Source of the DNA: Ahniella sp. | GTDB taxonomy: Bacteria; Pseudomonadota; Gammaproteobacteria; Xanthomonadales; Ahniellaceae | NCBI GenBank assembly: GCA_016712105.1 | Contig: JADJRU010000031.1 | Coordinates: 1-31,074 of the forward strand | DNA: 31,074 bases | Reading direction: 5' to 3' | Shown here: positions 1 through 9,991 of the stretch, piece by piece | How the letters are laid out: each line of letters opens with the position of its first letter | Numbering within the stretch: the stretch's first letter is position 1 | Made by a program: the position numbers and the translations under genes | The notes under the pieces: generated by a model | The model's database searches: none | What the model was told of the DNA's origin: nothing | What the model saw: only the letters and a program-made list of their open reading frames with translations

Positions 1-837
1 TATCCGGATCTCAGCATGAACGCGATCACACATGCTTTGGCGGCGTTGCGCCCCTGGCCCCCGTGCGGGGCCTTGAGTGTGGGGTCGTCCGTTCCCAGCG
101 GACTCGCGTCAGTGGATGTGGTCGCAAGTTCAGCATTGATGGGCGCGAAAACGGCGCACAACGTACGTCGAAACCTTGTTGCCGCTGCCGGGATTGGGAT
201 GCGATTTTTCCAGCGCCCGTGTTTGGCGACAGCTTGTTTCGATTGGCGCGGGTTCGGGTCAGGTGGTTGCACTCTCTGCGCACAAATATAGGCCAAACTG
301 GATCCCCAGCACGACGCCGTTTGCCCGTTGCTTGCTCAAGTACCCGGGCTTGATCTCTGCGTCGACCCCGGCTGGATGGCGAAGGCCTGACGTTGCTGAA
401 TGAGCGGCTTGGGCGTGCCGCAATGCGGAAGGCGTCGATTTTGCGACGCGTGTGGTCTGCATCCGCGTATGCCGCCGGCCGATTTCCATGCCCTGCAAGG
501 TCAGGCCGATTTCCTGCTTGATTCCATGGGCTGGTCGGGTGGTGTCACCGCGTTCGGGGCTTTTTGCGCAGGGTAAGCCGATCGTCACGCTGCCGGGCGG
601 ACTCACGATGCGCGGCAGGCATACCCTGCGCCATGTTACGACTCGCCGAAATTGACAGACTGATTGCGCGTGATGCCCGGGACTATGTGGCGATCGCTGT
701 ACGACTGGCGCGTGAGCCGGCGTGGTTGCGGAGTGCTCGGCACGGGTTGTAGCGTCGTGGACGACTATTTGACCATCAGGCAACCCAGGCTGCATTCTCG
801 GACTGGCTTGCGCGTATCAGCCGGGCAATTGGCCTGA
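1..837 (+). CDS. SPINDLY/O-GlcNAc-transferase-like glycosyltransferase, C-terminal part, frameshifted
   Basis: The family transfers sugar from UDP-sugar to protein Ser/Thr in the cytoplasm and usually has N-terminal TPR repeats; those would lie outside the window. Reading the plus strand across frames gives the ordered landmarks of the catalytic C-lobe: YPDLSMNAITHALAALR (from about 1), SGLASVD (about 100), VALSAHKYRPNW (about 265-300), then FHALQGQADFLLDSMGWSGG (about 487-545), KPIVTLPGG (about 575-600), and IARDARDYVAIAVRLAREP (about 665-720). The order and spacing match GT41-type proteins. No single frame carries them all, so at least five shifts are needed; this is either error or a decayed gene. 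The stop is uncertain: after LFDHQATQAAFSDWL a TGA at 835-837 is the nearest plausible end. Confidence is in the family, not the exact limits. Confidence 0.62.
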
Positions 838-927
838 AGATCCCCAAATCTGGTCCCAGGTCGGCCGAAAAATTCGCCAACCGTTTTGTTGGCAGGAGCA
901 CCTCTGGCACGAACCGCCCCCCAGAAG

Positions 928-1027
928 CCGTCATTGCGAGCACGTGAGCGCGGCAATCTCCTGCTTCCGAACAAGCTGGAGGCGGTACGAGATCGCCACG
1001 GCCCGCTTCGCGGTCTTCGCAATGACA
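928..1027. repeat. Imperfect inverted repeat of the GTCATTGCGAG type
   Basis: The left arm begins CGTCATTGCGAG (929-940) and continues to a CGGCAATCTCC segment; the right arm runs GAGATCGCCACGG to TTCGCAATGACAG near 1027. This is the layout of a dispersed palindromic repeat found between genes in many proteobacteria. It lies just after the glycosyltransferase end and explains the otherwise gene-free stretch to 1104. Confidence 0.6.
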
Positions 1028-1104
1028 GCTTCGGGGGCTGAAGGCGCTACGTTTCGACCGGTCGACGCAACGGACTCCGGGCAGTTCGCGCCTGAAAGCC
1101 GATC

Positions 1105-1381
1105 CTACTGAATGATCATAGCTTGATCGGTGTCGCAGATGCGGCGGTACTCCGGCTCTTGCTCGGCCGTAACCGGCATCCAGCCCATCAGCATATCTGA
1201 GAACTCATCGATCTCGAGTCCGGTGTCGGCACAGCGCCAGACGCCTTCGTCGAACAGCGCACTCAAACTCCGCGGACGACCCAGGCTCTTGTCGACCAAG
1301 TGTAGCGTGACGATGTCGGTGGGTTCCGGCGCTGTATTGGCTTCGAAGCGCAGTCAGGAGGCGGTATTGCTGCATGTTCAT
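1105..1381 (-). CDS. Small hypothetical protein, one frameshift
   Basis: I do not recognise the family. The 3' part reads without interruption from about 1354 to the TAG at 1105-1107, with a soluble, acidic sequence including LEIDEFSDMLMGWMP and ending DQAMIIQ. The likely start is ATG at 1381 (MNMQQYRLL), preceded by AAGGACC as a possible ribosome site. The total of 277 nt is one base over a multiple of three, so one extra base near 1350 would restore a protein of about 91 residues. A TTG at 1299 would give only 64 residues. It stands alone on the minus strand between the repeat and the DUF2339 gene. Confidence 0.45.
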
Positions 1382-1667
1382 GGCGGGTCCTTGGTTTCAC
1401 TGGGGCAAACAAGAACCGTGCCGAGTGTCACGTACACTTGTTACAACAAGATAAATCGCTGAATTTGCCGACGAATGGATCATGAACGCCCCTCCGGCGC
1501 ATCAGCCGAAATATCTCGATATGGGTGCCGAAAATCGTCCGGCTGTCGGTTTGGAACCCTCGAACGAGTACCGGCTCCGGCGCCGGCGGGGTGCGAAACT
1601 TGCGACCTGAGCGGCCTTGCTGGCATAAGCTTCACGCGAGCCGGCAGTATTCCGGCCAATCATTGGA

Positions 1668-4526
1668 GTGGGTCATGGCGTTCTGTTTGGCTTCATGGGT
1701 GCGCTCGCCGGGCTGTTCATCGCATTTGCGATGGAAGCGGAAGGCTTGGGTTTCATGTTTGGTGCCGTTCTGGGCGGATTGTTCGGGGCCTGGATCAATC
1801 TGCGCGACCGTGTCGGCAAACTCGAACAGCGAACACATGACCTGCATGTCCGCCTGACGGCACTTTCCGCTCGCCAGGACACCCGACCGACCGCTGCGAC
1901 CGCGCCGGAGCCGGTTCGCCCACCGGCGTTCGATGATCGGGGTGTGCCGCTTGAAGTACCCGAGCCTGCGCCCATTCCGGCCGTACGCGCACAAGCGCCG
2001 CCCCTGCCGGTCGACTCGGTCACCGTGCCACTCAGTCCTGAGGCCCGTGAGCTTCGAGCCTGCGGCGACGGAGCTTGAGCCGCCGCACCCGAGGTGCCGA
2101 TCGCTCCCGGCGCGTCGTCCTCTGATTACTGCTTCCGGGTCGCCGCCGCCGCGGCCCACGCCACGTCCGGCCCAATCCGCGCCACCTCGCGCCAGCGCGC
2201 CCAAAGCGCCTAGCCTGGACTCTCTGCGCTGGCTGATCGAAGGCAACTGGGTCGCCAAGGTCGGAATCGTGCTGGTGCTGATCGCGCTCGGCGCTTTCTT
2301 CAAGTTCGCCTCGAAACGGGGCTGGCTGACTTTCCCGATCGAACTTCGTCTGGCGGGTGTCGCCGCCGCAGCAATCGTTGCGCTCGCGCTGGGCTGGCGC
2401 GAGCGGGTCCGCCGCCGCATCTTTGCGTTGAACCTCCAGGGCGGTGCCATTGCGGTGCTGCTGCTGACGGTGTTCGCGGCCTATCGGATCTACCACCTGT
2501 TTGACCTTCGGATTGCTGCTGCTGCTGGTTACCGCTTGTTCGATCCTGGCGATCAAGCAGGACTCGCGCGGCCTGGCGGTATTCGGTTTGATCGGTGGCT
2601 TCGCGGCACCGATCCTGGCGTCGACCGGGCAGGGCAGTCATGTTGCGCTGTTCTCCTATTACCTGCTGTTGAATGCCGGCATCCTGGCGATCAGTTGGGC
2701 CAAGGGCTGGCGCGTGCTGAACGTGCTCGGATTCCTGTTCACATTCGTGGTGGGCACCGCCTGGGGTGTGCTGCGTTATCAGTCCGACCAGTTCGCGACG
2801 ACCGAACCGTTCCTGATTGCCTTCTTCCTGTTCTACCTCGCCATTCCACTGTTGCCGGCCTTGCGCGGCACCGACCCCGGTCGGCGCGACCATGTGGATG
2901 GTTCACTCGTCTTCGGGACACCCTTGGTGGGGTTTGCGCTGCAGACAGCGATGCTGCATTCCGATCGGAATCAACTGGCCTTGTCGGCATTGGTGGTCGC
3001 GATCATCTACGCCGCACTGGCGTGGTTTGTCTGGCGTCACGCCCAGTTGGCGCGCTGGCGCAAAGCCTATGCGGGATTGAGTCTGGTGTTCGCCACGTTG
3101 GTGATCCCGCTGGCGTTCAGTGCGCAGACCACGGCCGCGTTCTGGGCCATCGAAGGCGCCGCGTTGATTTGGCTGGGCATCGAACAGGACCAGCGGCGAC
3201 TTCGCTGGGTCGGGCTGTTCTTGCAGTTGCTGTCGGCCGGGGCGATCCTCGTCGGCGGCGGTGTGCCGGCTGACGCACCCTTGATCATCAACAAGGTGGC
3301 AACGACCGGACTCGTCCTGGTGCTTGCCGGCCTGTTCTCCGCCACCCTGTACCAGCGCCGCGCGTCGGGCAATCTGCTGTCGCCGCTGTTGGTGATCTGG
3401 TCGGCATTCTGGTGGTTCGGCATCGGTTTCTTCGAGATCGATCGCGAGGCGTCTTTCGACCAGCGAACCGATGTGGTGCTGGTATTCATGGCCGCCAGCG
3501 GGTTGATGTTCGGTTTGTTGCGTCGATGGTTGGCAGTGCCCAGTTTGGCTTGGCCGGCACAGATGGTCCTGGGCACCGCGTTGGCGTGGGTCGCTGCAAG
3601 TATGGCCCGGCACGGCGCCGTTCACCGGCGACGGGCTGATGTCACTCGGTCTGTACTTCCTGATCGGTTATCTCACGCTCTGGAGTTTGCGCACGCCCTG
3701 GGCGCGTGGATTGGGCTGGGCCCACGTGTTGTGGTGGCTGGCTATTCCGATTGCGCTGATGCTGCAGATCGACCACACCTTCGATACCCGTGCCGCCCTG
3801 GCCGAACTCGGTGACGGCTGGCGGTTTGCCGCGATCGGCTTGCCGGTCCTGATCGGCACTTCGCTTCTGCTGTACCGGCAGGATTGGGTCGGGATGCCGC
3901 TGCAGGCGCAGTTGGATCACTACCGACAACGCCTGCAGGTGCCGATGCTGGCCATGGTGTGCCTGGGCTTGGCGGTGCTGGCTTTCAGCAGTGGCGATAC
4001 GCGACCGTTGCCGTTCGTGCCGCTGCTGAACCCGGGCGAACTGATGCAATGGCTCGGGCTGTTGCTGCTGTGGCGCTGGAGCCGTCAGATCGGGGAGGCT
4101 CAGGAGGTGAAATCGATGTTCACTGTCCTGATGGGCTTCGCCGCATTCGGCCTGATCACGCTGATGACCCTGCGTGCCAGCCATCACTATGGCAACGAAA
4201 CCTGGTCCGTGGAGATGCTGACGCACGCCTTGCCGAATGCCGCGTTGTCGATTGTCTGGACGGTGCTCGGCATCGCAGGCATGTTGCTCGGTGCCGCGCG
4301 TCGTCGTCGGGCCCTGTGGGTTGCCGGCGCCAGTGTGCTCGGTGTGGTCGTATTGAAACTGCTGCTGGTCGATATGCGATTGCTGGGAACCTTGCCCGGT
4401 ATCGTCTCGCTGCTGACGGTCGGTGTGTTGTTCGTCGCTGTCGGTTACTTCGCGCCGATGCCGCCGGCTGCAGCAAATTCGGCGGGTGATGGGGATGAAG
4501 GGACCGGCCCGGAGCCGCAGCCATGA
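1668..4526 (+). CDS. DUF2339 family polytopic membrane protein, three frameshifts
   Basis: Large inner-membrane protein of unknown function. The N-terminus has two hydrophobic segments (FGFMGALAGLFIAFAM, FMFGAVLGGLFGAWI), then LRDRVGKLEQRTHDLHVRL, a short coiled segment, then a Pro/Ala-rich linker, then a long array of membrane helices. Hallmarks are LRWLIEGNWVAKVGIVLVL, WREAAF-like RIYHLF, and LAVFGLIGGFAAPILASTG. Reading passes through three frames, with shifts near 2050, 2505 and 3620. Each moves in the same direction, as one extra base would, and the reconstructed length of about 950 residues is normal for the family. The start is a GTG at 1668 with TGGAG just upstream; ATG at 1695 is an alternative. 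The stop overlaps the next ATG, so it is translationally coupled to the DUF3999 gene, its usual partner. Confidence 0.85.
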
Positions 4527-5884
4527 ACAAGCCGCTGATGGCATCGGCCGCCTTCGTGCTGCTCGGCTTGCAGTCGCTGGCGGGTGCTGTCGAGGTCAAC
4601 GTTCCGGCAACCGACACCGCGCCGCGTGAACGCGCCGACGCGTCGTCCTACCGTTACGCATGGCCAGTCACTGTCACCGGGACAGACAGCCTGCATCAGT
4701 TCCGCTTGCCGGCTGATCTGTATCCAGTGCTGCAGCGGGACGACTTGCGGGATCTGGAACTGATCGACGAACAGGGTTACTCGGTGCCGCTGGCCATCCT
4801 GCCAGAGGCACCGTTGCGCCCTTGGCTGCAACTACCGGCGCCGATGCTGGTGGTCCACCAGAGTGCGCAGGCTTTGGCCGAAGGCGAGCCTTATCCATCC
4901 GAGCGCACCCGCATTCGCGTCGTGGCGCAGACCCGGCAAACCGATGTGTTGCCGATCCGCGCCTTGCGGATCATCTACGAGCACAGTCGTGAATTGCCGG
5001 CCGATGCGAGCTTCCGTATCCGTCAGGCGGAAGGTGTTGAATCGCAAGCCGATGAAGGGCCATGGGTCCACCTCAAGGAAGTGGCGAGCCGCTTCGATTC
5101 GGCGAGTTCGTCCGGCGAAGTGCGCCTGGTGCTCGAACCGGTGCGCACGCGTGAATTCGAGCTGATGCTCAGCCCGGTGCCCGCGAGCGTTACCGTGCGT
5201 CAAGTGCTGGCTGAATACGACTGGGAAGAGCCCGTGCCAGTGCGCTGGGAGTCGGCACGACTGTTGCCGCTCAAACCGCCACATAACCAGCACGACCATT
5301 TCGAATTCGACAGCGGCGGACCGGCACCATGGCATCAGCTGCGCATCAAACTGGGCAAGGATGTGGTTGGCAAAGTACAGATGATGGCGTTGACCCCGGA
5401 GGGTTACTGGCGGGGCATCGGCACTCTTACGGCTTATGACATCGCACTCGACGATGCCCGTTTCGCACGTGACCAGATCGCCTTCGACGAGCAGCGCGCA
5501 CGGCGCTTCCGGATCCAGATCGAGCCGCCGCCGCAGCACCCGCCGGAACTGAACCTGGCGTACCGGCCAGACCTCACGGTGTTCTCGCAACGTGGCCCGG
5601 CCCGATTGACCTTGCTGGCCGGCAGCGACACCCACCTGCGCGCCTTGTACCCGGTGCGTGACATGGTCGAGGATGTTCGCAATCAGCTCGGTGCCGATTG
5701 GCATCCTGCGGACGCGACGGTGGGTGCGCGCGGCGAATGGACCGGCACGCTGGCGTTCAAGCCGGTCGAGAAGCCCCTGCCAAAAGAAGACTACAAACCT
5801 TGGTTGCTGTGGTCACTGCTGATGATCGCTGCCGTGCTGGTCGGCTGGATGGCACTCAAGATGACGCGGGAACCGCCGGCCTAG
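4523..5884 (+). CDS. DUF3999 family exported, membrane-anchored protein
   Basis: Intact 453-residue protein. The N-terminus (MNKPLMASAAFVLLGLQSLAGA) is a signal peptide with an Ala-x-Ala-like cleavage site before VEVNVPATD. The body is a beta-rich periplasmic region with RFRIQIEPPP and LTLLAGSD-like strands. One C-terminal membrane helix follows (LLWSLLMIAAVLVGWMALKM) with a short basic tail. This architecture and its place directly after a DUF2339 gene are typical; the two are generally taken to act together at the envelope, but the activity is unknown. The ATG overlaps the upstream stop as ATGA (4523-4526). It is one of the few long genes here free of frameshifts. Confidence 0.88.
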   Translation: MNKPLMASAAFVLLGLQSLAGAVEVNVPATDTAPRERADASSYRYAWPVTVTGTDSLHQFRLPADLYPVLQRDDLRDLELIDEQGYSVPLAILPEAPLRPWLQLPAPMLVVHQSAQALAEGEPYPSERTRIRVVAQTRQTDVLPIRALRIIYEHSRELPADASFRIRQAEGVESQADEGPWVHLKEVASRFDSASSSGEVRLVLEPVRTREFELMLSPVPASVTVRQVLAEYDWEEPVPVRWESARLLPLKPPHNQHDHFEFDSGGPAPWHQLRIKLGKDVVGKVQMMALTPEGYWRGIGTLTAYDIALDDARFARDQIAFDEQRARRFRIQIEPPPQHPPELNLAYRPDLTVFSQRGPARLTLLAGSDTHLRALYPVRDMVEDVRNQLGADWHPADATVGARGEWTGTLAFKPVEKPLPKEDYKPWLLWSLLMIAAVLVGWMALKMTREPPA

Positions 5885-5891
5885 CACCGGC

Positions 5892-5937
5892 GGTCTCAAC
5901 CGGTCGATGCAACACAACGCATCGACCGGTTGAGACC
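5892..5937. repeat. Perfect 19-bp inverted repeat, stem-loop after the DUF3999 gene
   Basis: Arms GGTCTCAACCGGTCGATGC (5892-5910) and its exact reverse complement (5919-5937) flank an 8-nt loop. It begins 7 nt after the stop codon, so it could end transcription, but there is no T tract after it. It resembles an intergenic palindromic repeat more than a canonical intrinsic terminator. Confidence 0.7.
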
Positions 5938-6091
5938 ACCGCTCCTTGCACTTCGCTTTGCGAAGCGCAAGGGCGAAGTGTTTGCCTAAACCCCTCCCAA
6001 CCCTCCCCGAACACCGGGGAGGGCTTGCACCGTCCAGGCAACTTCGCATCGCGGTTGAAGCCATATACTGGCGCACCCGACGGAGAAGCCC

Positions 6092-6661
6092 ATGTTAGTG
6101 ATGTGTATTGGATTGGCCGGATTCCTCATGATGCACTCGATCCGAGTGGTCGCACCGCAGTGGCGTGAGGCGCGGATTGCGTCGATGGGCGCCGCGAACT
6201 GGCGCGGTCTGCACCTCTTGGGTTCACTCCTCTTTTTTGTGTTTCTGAACTACGGCTACGGATTGGCCCGGCAGTCGCCGGAACTGGTGTGGATGCCACC
6301 ATCGGCCATGCGCCATATCGGCTCCTTGCTGCTGCTGGTCGCCTTCATATTCCTGGCCGCCAGTTTTGTGCCGAACAACCACATCAAGGCCAAGCTGCAG
6401 CACCCCATGCTCCTCGGCACGAAGTTGTGGGCGTTTGCGCACCTGCTGATGGTCGGCTGGCTGCACACCATTGTGCTTTGTTCCGCGTTCCTGCTGTGGG
6501 CCATCATCACGTTCCGCAGCGCACGTCGGCGCGGGCGTGTCGAGGTTCAACCGAAGGCGGCCATGACGGTGCTGACTGTCCTCGCCGGTATCGGCGCCTT
6601 CGCGCTGTTTGCGTTCGTGTTGCACGTGCGCCTGATCGGCGTGGCGCCTTTTGGTGTCTGA
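6092..6661 (+). CDS. NnrU family membrane protein
   Basis: A 189-residue polytopic membrane protein. The start MLVMCIGLAGFLMMHSIRVV is the typical NnrU opening, in which a membrane helix is followed by HS(I/V)R. Later segments (LGSLLFFVFLNYGYG, IGSLLLLVAFIFLAASF, NNHIKAKLQHPMLLGTKLWA, FAHLLMVGWLHTIVL) carry the conserved KLQHPML..K.WA..HL pattern. NnrU was named for a role in nitric-oxide/nitrite metabolism; the biochemical function of most homologues is not known, and the nearby genes give no denitrification context. The ATG at 6092 has CGGAGAA about 6 nt upstream. The frame is intact, with a TGA at 6659-6661. Confidence 0.88.
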   Translation: MLVMCIGLAGFLMMHSIRVVAPQWREARIASMGAANWRGLHLLGSLLFFVFLNYGYGLARQSPELVWMPPSAMRHIGSLLLLVAFIFLAASFVPNNHIKAKLQHPMLLGTKLWAFAHLLMVGWLHTIVLCSAFLLWAIITFRSARRRGRVEVQPKAAMTVLTVLAGIGAFALFAFVLHVRLIGVAPFGV

Positions 6662-6762
6662 CGACTTCTATTGCCGCAGTGCTGACCGCGCTTGTCGGTA
6701 GGCTGATTCACTCACCAAGCCCGGTGTCGCCCTTGGCTCGGTATTGAGGGTCTCCACAAAGT

Positions 6763-6836
6763 CCGTCATTCCCGCGCAAGCGGGAATCCACCGCTGGCCG
6801 CGAACCAGTGGATTCCCGCTTGCGCGGGAATGACGG
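6763..6836. repeat. 29-bp perfect inverted repeat of the GTCATTCCCGC type
   Basis: Arms at 6763-6791 and 6808-6836 are exact reverse complements around a 16-nt loop, and each contains the inner palindrome CCCGCGCAAGCGGG. This is a widespread dispersed intergenic repeat in proteobacteria. The minus-strand translation (SFPRKRES and DSRLRGNDG) is the well-known false ORF it produces. It lies between nnrU and the mutS 3' end. Confidence 0.85.
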
Positions 6837-6851
6837 TTTTGGGTGTCGGTT

Positions 6852-6942
6852 CCGGGCAACGGCACCGGGCAACGGCACCGGGCAACGGCACCGGGCAACG
6901 GCACCGGGCAATGGCACCGGGCAACGGCACCGGATTGGGACA
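6852..6942. repeat. Tandem repeat, 13-bp unit CCGGGCAACGGCA, about 6.5 copies
   Basis: Copies start at 6852, 6865, 6878, 6891, 6904 and 6917, with a partial copy at 6930. The fifth-copy region carries one substitution (AATGG for AACGG). Because 13 is not a multiple of 3, apparent ORFs through it are frame-rotating artefacts. It sits 15 bp from the 29-bp inverted repeat and about 65 bp from the mutS stop, and is likely a variable-number repeat. Confidence 0.9.
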
Positions 6943-7007
6943 AATCACTGAATCACTTGGTTTCGCCCCATTCGGGATCGAACGTCGAGAACGGGTTTGT
7001 TGAAGCT

Positions 7008-9630
7008 TTACGCCAACAACAGAGCCTTCAGCCGATACAAAGCCTCCAGCGCTTCACGCGGACTCATCGCATCCGGATCAATGGCCTTGAGCGCATCGAG
7101 CGCCGGGGCCGTGCGGTCGAACAACGAGAACTGATGCGGCGACGGCGCAGAGGAGTCGATGCGCGTGGCTTCGACGAAGCCGTTTGCGGCCTGTTCCTGA
7201 TCTCGTCTTGCTTCGAGTGAGGCGAGCTTCGCGCGGGCGGCCTGGATGACCGGCCGTGGCACACCCGCGAGCGCAGCGACCGCCAATCCGAAACTGCGAT
7301 CAGCCGGGCCGTCTTTCACCGCATGCAGGAACACCAGTTCCTCGCCGTGTTCGACGGCATCCAGATGGACGTTCGCTACCCCTTCGAGTTCCTGCGCCAA
7401 TGCCGTGAGTTCGAAATAGTGCGTGGCAAAAAGTGTGTAGGCACGATTGACGGTGGCGAGTTGCACGGCAGAAGCATGGGCCAGTGCGAGGCCGTCATAC
7501 GTCGAGGTGCCGCGGCCCACTTCATCCATCAGCACGAGACTGTGTTCGGTGGCGTTGTGCAGGATGTTCGCGGTTTCACTCATTTCGACCATGAACGTCG
7601 ATTGCCCGGCGGCCAGATCGTCGCCTGAGCCAATCCGCGTGAACATGCGATCGATCGGCCCGATGCGTGCCGAGCTCGCCGGCACAAAACTGCCGATCGA
7701 CGCCAGCAGCACAATCAGGCAGGTCTGGCGCATGTAGGTGCTCTTGCCGCCCATGTTCGGGCCGGTGATGACGAGCATCCGGCGGTCGGGCGTCAACACG
7801 GTGTCATTGGGTTCCGAACGGATCTTCGCGTACGGCCTCGACGACCGGGTGGCGTCCACGGCGGATCTCGATACCCGGCTCGTCACTCAGTTCCGGGCAA
7901 GCCCAGTTCAATCGCTCGGCCCGTTCGGCCAATGCCGCCAGGACGTCGATTTCGGCAAATGCCTGACTGGCTTGCTTCAGCGCTTCGACCTCGGCCACCA
8001 GGCGATCGAACACCTGCTCCAGCAAGGCCTTCTCGCGCATCAGCGAGCGCTCGCGAGCCGACAGCACCTTGTCCTCGAAATGTTTGAGTTCCTCGGTGAT
8101 GTATCGCTCGGCGCCTTTGACTGTCTGTCGGCGTGTGTAGTGCGTGGGCACCTTGCCGGCCTGGCTGTTCGTGATTTCGATGTAGTAGCCGTGGACGCGG
8201 TTGTACGCGACTCGCAAGGTACTGATGCCAGTCACCTCGCGTTCGCGGGTTTCCAGATCCACGAGGAATCCATCGGCGTTCGTCGACAACTCACGCAGTT
8301 CATCCAGTTCGGCATCGAAGCCGGATCGGATCACGCCGCCGTCTCGTGCCAGCACCGGTGGCTCGTCAACGAGTGCGCCGTTCAACCATTGTGCGAGTTC
8401 GGCGTGGTCCCCGAGTTGCTGGCACAGCTCGGTCAATCGCGGGCATTGCAGATCGGCCAGTTGCTCCGCGAATTGGGGCGCACGGTTCAGCGCGCCGCGG
8501 AGTCCGGCCAGGTCACGCGGCCGTGCCGATCGCAGGGCCACACGCGCCAGAATACGTTCGGTATCACCAATGCCACGAAGCAGATCCCGCAGCGGTTCCA
8601 GAGCCTGCCGGTCGATCAGGCACTGGATCGCCTGCTGGCGCGCACGCAGTACCGAATGGGTGCGCAAGGGGCGGTGCAGCCATCGCCGCAGCAGGCGAGC
8701 CCCCATCGGCGTTACGGCCGCGTCGACGACTCCAAACACGGTGTGCTGGGTTCGGCCGCTGGCATGGGTGTCGATTTCCAGGTTACGACGCGTCGCCGCG
8801 TCCATCGCGATGGTCTCGTCGGCCGATTCCACGGACAGCCGGGAAAAATGCGGCAACTGGGTCCGTTGTGTTTCCTTGATGTAGGTGAGCAGTGCGCCCG
8901 CAGACGCCAAGGCAAGGCGCTGTTCGGCACAACCAAAACCGCGCAGGTCGCGCGTCTTGAAGAACTCCGTTAGCGCCCGCTCACTGGCTTCGGCATCAAA
9001 ATGCCAGGGTGGCCGTTTGCGTGGGTTGTAAGACTTGAGGTCGGGCAGGATCGCCGACTCGTCAATCAGCAGCTCCGCCGGATTCAGTCGGGCGAGTTCG
9101 GCAAGCAGCGCCACATCACTGTCGTGTTCAGCCAGGACAAACCGGCCACCGGCCAGATCGGCATAAGCCAAGCCATGGCGGCCGTTGCGCGAGGTCAGCG
9201 CAGCGAGCCAAAGATCGCGGCGTTCATCCAGCAAGGCTTCGTCGGTGATCGTGCCGGGGGTCAGTACCCGTACCACCTTGCGCTCGACCAGGCCCTTGCT
9301 CGTGGCTGGGTCACCAATCTGCTCGCAGATCGCGATCGACTCGCCCAGGCGCACAAGTTTGGCGAGATAAGGTTCCAGAGCGTGCACCGGCACACCCGCC
9401 ATCGGAATCGGCTGGCCCGCCGACTGGCCGCGCTGCGTCAGCGTCACGTCGAGCAAACGAGCCGCCTTGCGCGCATCGTCGTAGAACAACTCGTAGAAGT
9501 CGCCCATGCGGAAGAACATCAGTAGGTCCGGGTGTTCGGCCTTCGCACGGAAAAACTGCCGCATCAGCGGCGTGTGTTCGGCGTAAGGCTCGGTGGCCGG
9601 CAGCTTCTGGGCAGGCGTCTTCTGGGACAC
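7008..9630 (-). CDS. mutS: DNA mismatch repair protein MutS, one frameshift
   Basis: MutS recognises base mismatches and small loops and recruits MutL. The N-terminal mismatch-reading motif is visible as MGDFYELFYDDARKAARLLD (F-x-E). It is followed by the connector, lever and clamp regions. The ATPase has Walker A GPNMGGKSTYM (about 7763-7731), Walker B LVLMDEVGRGTSTYDG (about 7544-7500) and ATHYFELT. The C-terminus ends LYRLKALLLA. One shift at about 7810: removing one base from TTCGGAACCC restores REDPFEPNDT and joins the two halves, giving about 873 residues, normal for MutS. The start is taken as GTG at 9630 (VSQKTPAQK), since the in-frame extension to 9765 runs into intergenic palindromes. 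It is transcribed divergently from glmS. Confidence 0.95.
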
Positions 9631-9727
9631 GGGTGGTTTGACGGTTCGACAGGGCCGGCCATTCTGCCGACAAACGCCCGGAGGCGCCATAAACCGAGGT
9701 TTCCCGGTGCAGATCGAACGTCCAAAC

Positions 9728-9887
9728 AACAGGCTGTTGAGAAACAGCCTGTTTGTGTGCGCCATGGATGGCGCGCCCGCGAATCAATCACGCAAGTGAT
9801 TGATTCGTCGTGAGCGAGTCCGGGCGTGTACCGGACTCGCGTCGTTGAAAAACGCCACGATGGCGTTTTTCAACGGCGTGTTAACAC
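9728..9887. repeat. Run of consecutive perfect palindromes in the mutS-glmS divergent spacer
   Basis: Six inverted repeats lie almost end to end. They are 9728-9738/9743-9753 (11-bp arms, loop GAGA), 9759-9765/9768-9774 (7 bp), 9781-9791/9796-9806 (11 bp, loop GCAA), 9814-9823/9831-9840 (10 bp), 9843-9857/9861-9875 (15 bp, loop CGA) and the 10-bp palindrome GTGTTAACAC at 9878-9887. All arms match exactly. The spacer lies between two divergent 5' ends, so these are not terminators for either neighbour in the usual sense. Confidence 0.85.
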
Positions 9888-9991
9888 CTTTGACTCCGGT
9901 CGGCCCTGCCACCGCCCTGATTTGGCCCGATCCGAGCCGCTAAACTGCGCACCTTGCCGCGATCCGTCCGATCGCTTTGGAATCCGAATAC

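Noticed and set aside
259..795. Minus-strand open frame of 178 codons
   Set aside because: The plus strand over the same interval carries ordered glycosyltransferase motifs; the minus product is Arg/His/Pro-rich with no domain and looks like a shadow.
2300..4544. Long minus-strand frames opposite the DUF2339 gene
   Set aside because: High-GC shadow frames rich in Gln/Arg/His; the plus strand encodes hydrophobic helices of a known family.
6763..6942. CRISPR array near mutS
   Set aside because: The 13-bp units are contiguous without spacers, and the longer repeat is a single inverted pair; no cas genes are present.
6668..6948. Minus-strand frames rich in Pro-Leu-Pro-Gly and SFPRKRES
   Set aside because: They are translations of a 13-bp tandem repeat and a known dispersed inverted repeat, not genes.
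7738..8973. Plus-strand frame of 411 codons opposite mutS
   Set aside because: The minus strand here encodes conserved MutS; the plus product has no recognisable features.
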